Assembly: GCA_023621955.1 (NCBI GenBank)
Contig: JAMOAD010000204.1
Span: 1 to 41,828, forward strand
DNA length: 41,828 nucleotides
From: Acidobacteriota bacterium
GTDB taxonomy: Bacteria > Acidobacteriota > Aminicenantia > JAMOAD01
Reading direction: 5' to 3'
Shown: positions 39,308-41,828 of the stretch, piece after piece
How positions within the stretch are numbered: position 1 is the stretch's first letter
Layout: each line of letters opens with the position of its first letter
Translations under genes and position numbers: made by a program
The notes under the pieces: model-generated
Told to the model about the DNA's origin: nothing
The model's database searches: none
What the model saw: only the letters and a program-made list of their open reading frames with translations

Positions 39308-40272
39308 GCGCTAAGAGGGTACTCTCTTGGTCGATTCCCCTCCTGATCACGCTCCTCCTCTTCCTGCTCTTTCTCCGTTCCACTCCGCCTCGGGAGATTC
39401 TTTCGGGCCTCCTCTCCCTCCCCTGGAACTGCCTTCTCCTCTACCTCTCCCTCTCCCTGGGCGGAGGGTTCCTGAGGGCCATACGGTTTCGATGGCTTCT
39501 GAAACGTCCCCTCCCCTTCTTCCGACTCTTCCTGATCACCCTCGTCCAAAACTGCACGGCCGACCTGCTCCCCGCCCGAAGCGCCTCGCTCCTCTTCTAC
39601 TCCGGGCTGCTCCGTAAGGAGGGGATTGAGATCGAGAAGGGTTCCGGAGACTTCCTGGTCATTCTCCTCTTCGATCTTCTCTCATTGGCTCTCTTCCTGG
39701 GTCTGCTAACCCTGGTCCCCTTGAACCTCCCCTTTCCCCTTCCCCGGCTCCGAGCCCTTCTCCTCCTCCTTGGTTTGGGATCCCTAGGGATCTTCTTCCT
39801 CCTCTCCTCCCTCCCCCTCACGAGAGTCGTTTCCCGCCTCTTCGGAAGTCGTTTTGGCTCCCTTCCGACCCACTTCTTCGTGGTTTTGAAGGAGAACTCC
39901 CGCCTCCCCCTCTTCGGCCCCCTCCTCCTGCTCAGCCTCGCCATCCGGGCAACCAAGTACCTCTCCCTCTACGCTCTCTTCGTAGGCTTCTCCAACCTTC
40001 CCCCCTCTCCCGCCGGAGGAGCCCTCTTCTCGATCGGAATCGCCGCTACCGAACTCTCCTCCCTCCTCCCCGTTCAAGGCCTGGCGGGGTTTGGAACCTG
40101 GGAAACCGCATTTCACCTCGTCTTCTCCCTCCTCGCCCCGGAACACCCCAATCCCTTCATCACCGGCCTCTTGATTCACACGGTCACACAGCTCTGGGAA
40201 TACCTTCTGGGCCTTCTCTCCTTCGGGATCCTCCTTTGGCCCTCTCGACACCCTTCTTCCCCCTCTCCTTGA
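39304..40272 (+). CDS. Lysylphosphatidylglycerol synthase-type TM protein (UPF0104/AglD-like)
   Basis: A 322-aa, very hydrophobic protein with about seven to eight predicted membrane helices. It has the family's pattern of a first TM pair followed by 'FLRAIRFRWLLK', then 'NCTADLLPARSASLLFYSGL' (the R/G-x-D-x-x-P-A-R-type loop) and a late 'LLPVQGLAGFGTWETAF' loop. This resembles the membrane flippase half of MprF and related glycolipid proteins, without the cytosolic aminoacyl-transferase domain. Such stand-alone proteins are thought to move or modify lipids. It is coupled to the SGNH hydrolase (ATGA), so the two may modify the same lipid or glycan. Confidence 0.82.
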   Translation: MSAKRVLSWSIPLLITLLLFLLFLRSTPPREILSGLLSLPWNCLLLYLSLSLGGGFLRAIRFRWLLKRPLPFFRLFLITLVQNCTADLLPARSASLLFYSGLLRKEGIEIEKGSGDFLVILLFDLLSLALFLGLLTLVPLNLPFPLPRLRALLLLLGLGSLGIFFLLSSLPLTRVVSRLFGSRFGSLPTHFFVVLKENSRLPLFGPLLLLSLAIRATKYLSLYALFVGFSNLPPSPAGGALFSIGIAATELSSLLPVQGLAGFGTWETAFHLVFSLLAPEHPNPFITGLLIHTVTQLWEYLLGLLSFGILLWPSRHPSSPSP

Positions 40273-40297
40273 TAGAAGGCCCCTTACGTGTTAAAGT
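40269..40297 (+). promoter_or_regulatory. Sigma-70 promoter of hflK-hflC
   Basis: TTGATA (40269-40274, overlapping the preceding stop codon), a 17-bp spacer and TAAAGT (40292-40297). The predicted leader is about 78 nt and contains the hairpin described next. Confidence 0.6.
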
Positions 40298-40332
40298 AAC
40301 TTTGGAGGGGGAGACCTCATACGCCCCATACC

Positions 40333-40359
40333 CTTTGTCGAAGTCGATCCTTCGCAAAG
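40333..40359 (+). promoter_or_regulatory. Leader hairpin before hflK
   Basis: The arms CTTTG-T-CGAAG (40333-40343) and CTTCG-CAAAG (40350-40359) form a 10-bp stem with one bulged T around loop TCGATC. It lies between the predicted start of transcription and the AGGAGG site of hflK. No U-tract follows. It may set mRNA stability or be a binding site. Confidence 0.4.
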
Positions 40360-40381
40360 CCCTCTCCGGTAGGAGGTATCC

Positions 40382-41359
40382 ATGTGGCAAGAGAACGAAG
40401 GGAACGAGGCTCCGCCCCGTCCTCCCAAATGGCTTAAAATTAAGTGGATTTTGATCGTCCTCATCGTCGGGCTCTTTCTTTTCGACACAATCTACCAGGT
40501 GAGCCCCGAGGAGGTTGGGGTCATTCTCCGCTTCGGGCGCTTCAACCGCACAGCGGAGCCGGGCCTTCACATGAAGCTTCCCTTTCTTTTCGAGACACTC
40601 CAAAAGGTTCCGGTCCAGAGACAGCTGAAGATGGAGTTCGGGTACCGCTCGGCGAAAGACGAGGTCCCCACCCGGTACTTGGTCTCTCCGGACGCCTCCA
40701 AGGAGGCCGTCATGTTGACCGGAGACCTTAACGTTGTCGTCGTGGAATGGATCGTTCAGTACAAGATCAGCGATGTCTACAAGTACCTCTTCAAGATGCG
40801 CGATGTCAACCAGACCTTTCGCTACATGAACGAAGCGGTTGTCCGGAAGATCGTGGGCGACAACTCCGTCGACGAGGTTCTCACGACCGGTCGCGCCAGA
40901 ATCGCCGCGGAGGCGAAGAAAGAGTTGCAGGATCTCTGCGCCCTCTACGAGATCGGCATAGACGTCAACCAGTTGATCCTTCAAGACGTCAACCCTCCGG
41001 ACCCTGTCAAGCCTTCGTTCAACGAAGTCAACGAAGCGCTTCAGGAGAAAGAGAGGAAGATCAACGAAGCCTGGTCCGACTACAACCAGACGGTCCCCAA
41101 GGCCCGTGGCGAGGCCGAGCAGACGATCCGGGAGGCCGAAGGTTACGCCCTGGAGAGGGTGAACCGGGCCCAGGGGGACATCGAGCTCTTCAACGCCATC
41201 CATACCGAATACGCCCGGGCGCCCCTGGTAACCAGGAAGCGACTCTACCTGGAGACCCTCTCCGAGGTCTTCTCCAAGAGCCCCAGGAAGGTCATCGTGG
41301 ACGAGAAGCTGAAGGCCCCTCTCCCCTTCCTCAACCTGAAAGAGGAGGATAAACCATGA
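40382..41359 (+). CDS. hflK: FtsH protease modulator HflK
   Basis: A 325-aa SPFH (band 7) membrane protein. It has a short cytoplasmic N-terminus with 'PPRPPKW', one TM (about 22-37), then the SPFH domain ('YQVSPEEVGVILRFGRFNRT', 'PGLHMKLPFLFETLQKVPV') and a C-terminal coiled coil ('KARGEAEQTIREAEGYALER'). HflK and HflC form a large periplasmic cage around FtsH hexamers and tune its proteolysis. It is shorter than the E. coli protein because the Gly-rich N-terminal region is reduced. The ATG is behind AGGAGGT. The stop overlaps hflC (ATGA). Confidence 0.95.
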   Translation: MWQENEGNEAPPRPPKWLKIKWILIVLIVGLFLFDTIYQVSPEEVGVILRFGRFNRTAEPGLHMKLPFLFETLQKVPVQRQLKMEFGYRSAKDEVPTRYLVSPDASKEAVMLTGDLNVVVVEWIVQYKISDVYKYLFKMRDVNQTFRYMNEAVVRKIVGDNSVDEVLTTGRARIAAEAKKELQDLCALYEIGIDVNQLILQDVNPPDPVKPSFNEVNEALQEKERKINEAWSDYNQTVPKARGEAEQTIREAEGYALERVNRAQGDIELFNAIHTEYARAPLVTRKRLYLETLSEVFSKSPRKVIVDEKLKAPLPFLNLKEEDKP

Positions 41360-41828
41360 ACCCCAAGACGAGAATCATCTTCCTGATCTCCCTGACCATC
41401 ATCGTTCTCTTCGTTCTGGGGGACACCTTCTTCATCGTCTCCGAAATGAACCAAGTGATCATCACCCAGTTCGGAGAACCCGTGAGCGGCACCATCAGTA
41501 AACCTGGAATCCACACCAAGCTCCCCTTCGTTCAAGACGTCCACTCCTTCGAGAAGAGATGGCTCGAATGGGAAGGAGACTCCAACCAGATCCCGACAAA
41601 GGACAAGAAGTATATCTGGGTGGAAACCTATGCCCGCTGGCGGATTCACGACCCCTTGGTCTTCTTCCAAAGGGTGAGGGACGAGAGGGGGGGGCAGTCA
41701 CGGCTCGACGACATCATCGACGGCGAGACCAGAAACGCCATCGCCAACTTCGACCTCATCGAGATCGTTCGCTCTTCGAACCGGAAGTTTGAAGCCTCCG
41801 CAGAGGTCGGCGCCCTTGGCCCCGACGT
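41356..41828 (+). CDS. hflC: FtsH protease modulator HflC (cut by window end)
   Basis: The first 157 residues of HflC are present. An N-terminal TM (about 6-26) is followed by the SPFH domain: 'FIVSEMNQVIITQFGEPV', 'KPGIHTKLPFVQDVHSFEKR' and 'VETYARWRIHDPLVFFQRV'. Its start overlaps the hflK stop (ATGA), the standard hflKC order. The remaining C-terminal half lies beyond the window. Confidence 0.95.
   Translation, partial: MNPKTRIIFLISLTIIVLFVLGDTFFIVSEMNQVIITQFGEPVSGTISKPGIHTKLPFVQDVHSFEKRWLEWEGDSNQIPTKDKKYIWVETYARWRIHDPLVFFQRVRDERGGQSRLDDIIDGETRNAIANFDLIEIVRSSNRKFEASAEVGALGPD

Overview
The window is a gene-dense, moderately GC-rich stretch of bacterial chromosome with 34 protein genes, the first and last cut by the window edges. 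No rRNA, tRNA, mobile element or CRISPR array is visible. The cell is very likely Gram-negative (diderm). The signs are HflK/HflC, a lipobox-bearing SpoIID-type protein, a TonB-like C-terminal domain behind a membrane span, a Tat-exported phosphodiesterase and type IV minor-pilin-like genes. The mix resembles Acidobacteriota, deltaproteobacteria-like or unnamed candidate phyla more than any model organism. I cannot name the taxon from sequence alone.

Layout. (1) 1-3190, minus: rpiB, glyA and a FapA (DUF342) gene, starting at a promoter that places transcription almost on the rpiB ATG. (2) 3228-6484, minus: four minor-pilin-like genes and a four-helix-bundle gene, headed by a near-perfect sigma-54 (-24/-12) element. 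Divergent from it is a secreted ComEA-like helix-hairpin-helix protein, so the locus looks like DNA uptake or type IV pili. (3) 7063-12028: divergent consensus promoters drive a large SpoIID lipoprotein (minus) and a solute-binding protein plus a histidine kinase without the usual phospho-accepting His (plus). (4) 12080-18023, plus: SMC, a MobB-like GTPase fused to an Fe-S domain, and a radical SAM protein. (5) 24148-17977, minus: a CNNM/CorC-type membrane protein, SmpB, YraN, a 753-aa helical-repeat protein and MutL, chained by overlaps. (6) 31446-24161, minus: an EF-G paralogue, two paralogous alkaline-phosphatase-superfamily ectoenzymes, a tiny ribbon-helix-helix-like protein and a multi-pass membrane protein possibly of the Oxa1/EMC3 type, all overlapping or abutting. 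(7) 31467-41828, plus: malic enzyme; a REC-kinase-TM-TonB_C fusion protein; a small helical protein; FolC; a sirtuin; an SGNH hydrolase; an LPG-synthase-like membrane protein; HflK and HflC.

The most unusual items are the fusion protein at 33100, whose receiver domain has Glu where the phosphorylated Asp should be, the five-gene phosphodiesterase/membrane-protein operon in block 6, and the binding-protein/degenerate-kinase pair in block 3. Regulation is readable at many junctions. Eight sigma-70-type promoters have 17- or 18-bp spacers. In three of them (rpiB, the solute-binding protein, the SGNH hydrolase) the -10 box ends 5-6 nt before an ATG, which predicts leaderless mRNAs. TTG starts overlapping the upstream stop as TTGA are used at least twice.
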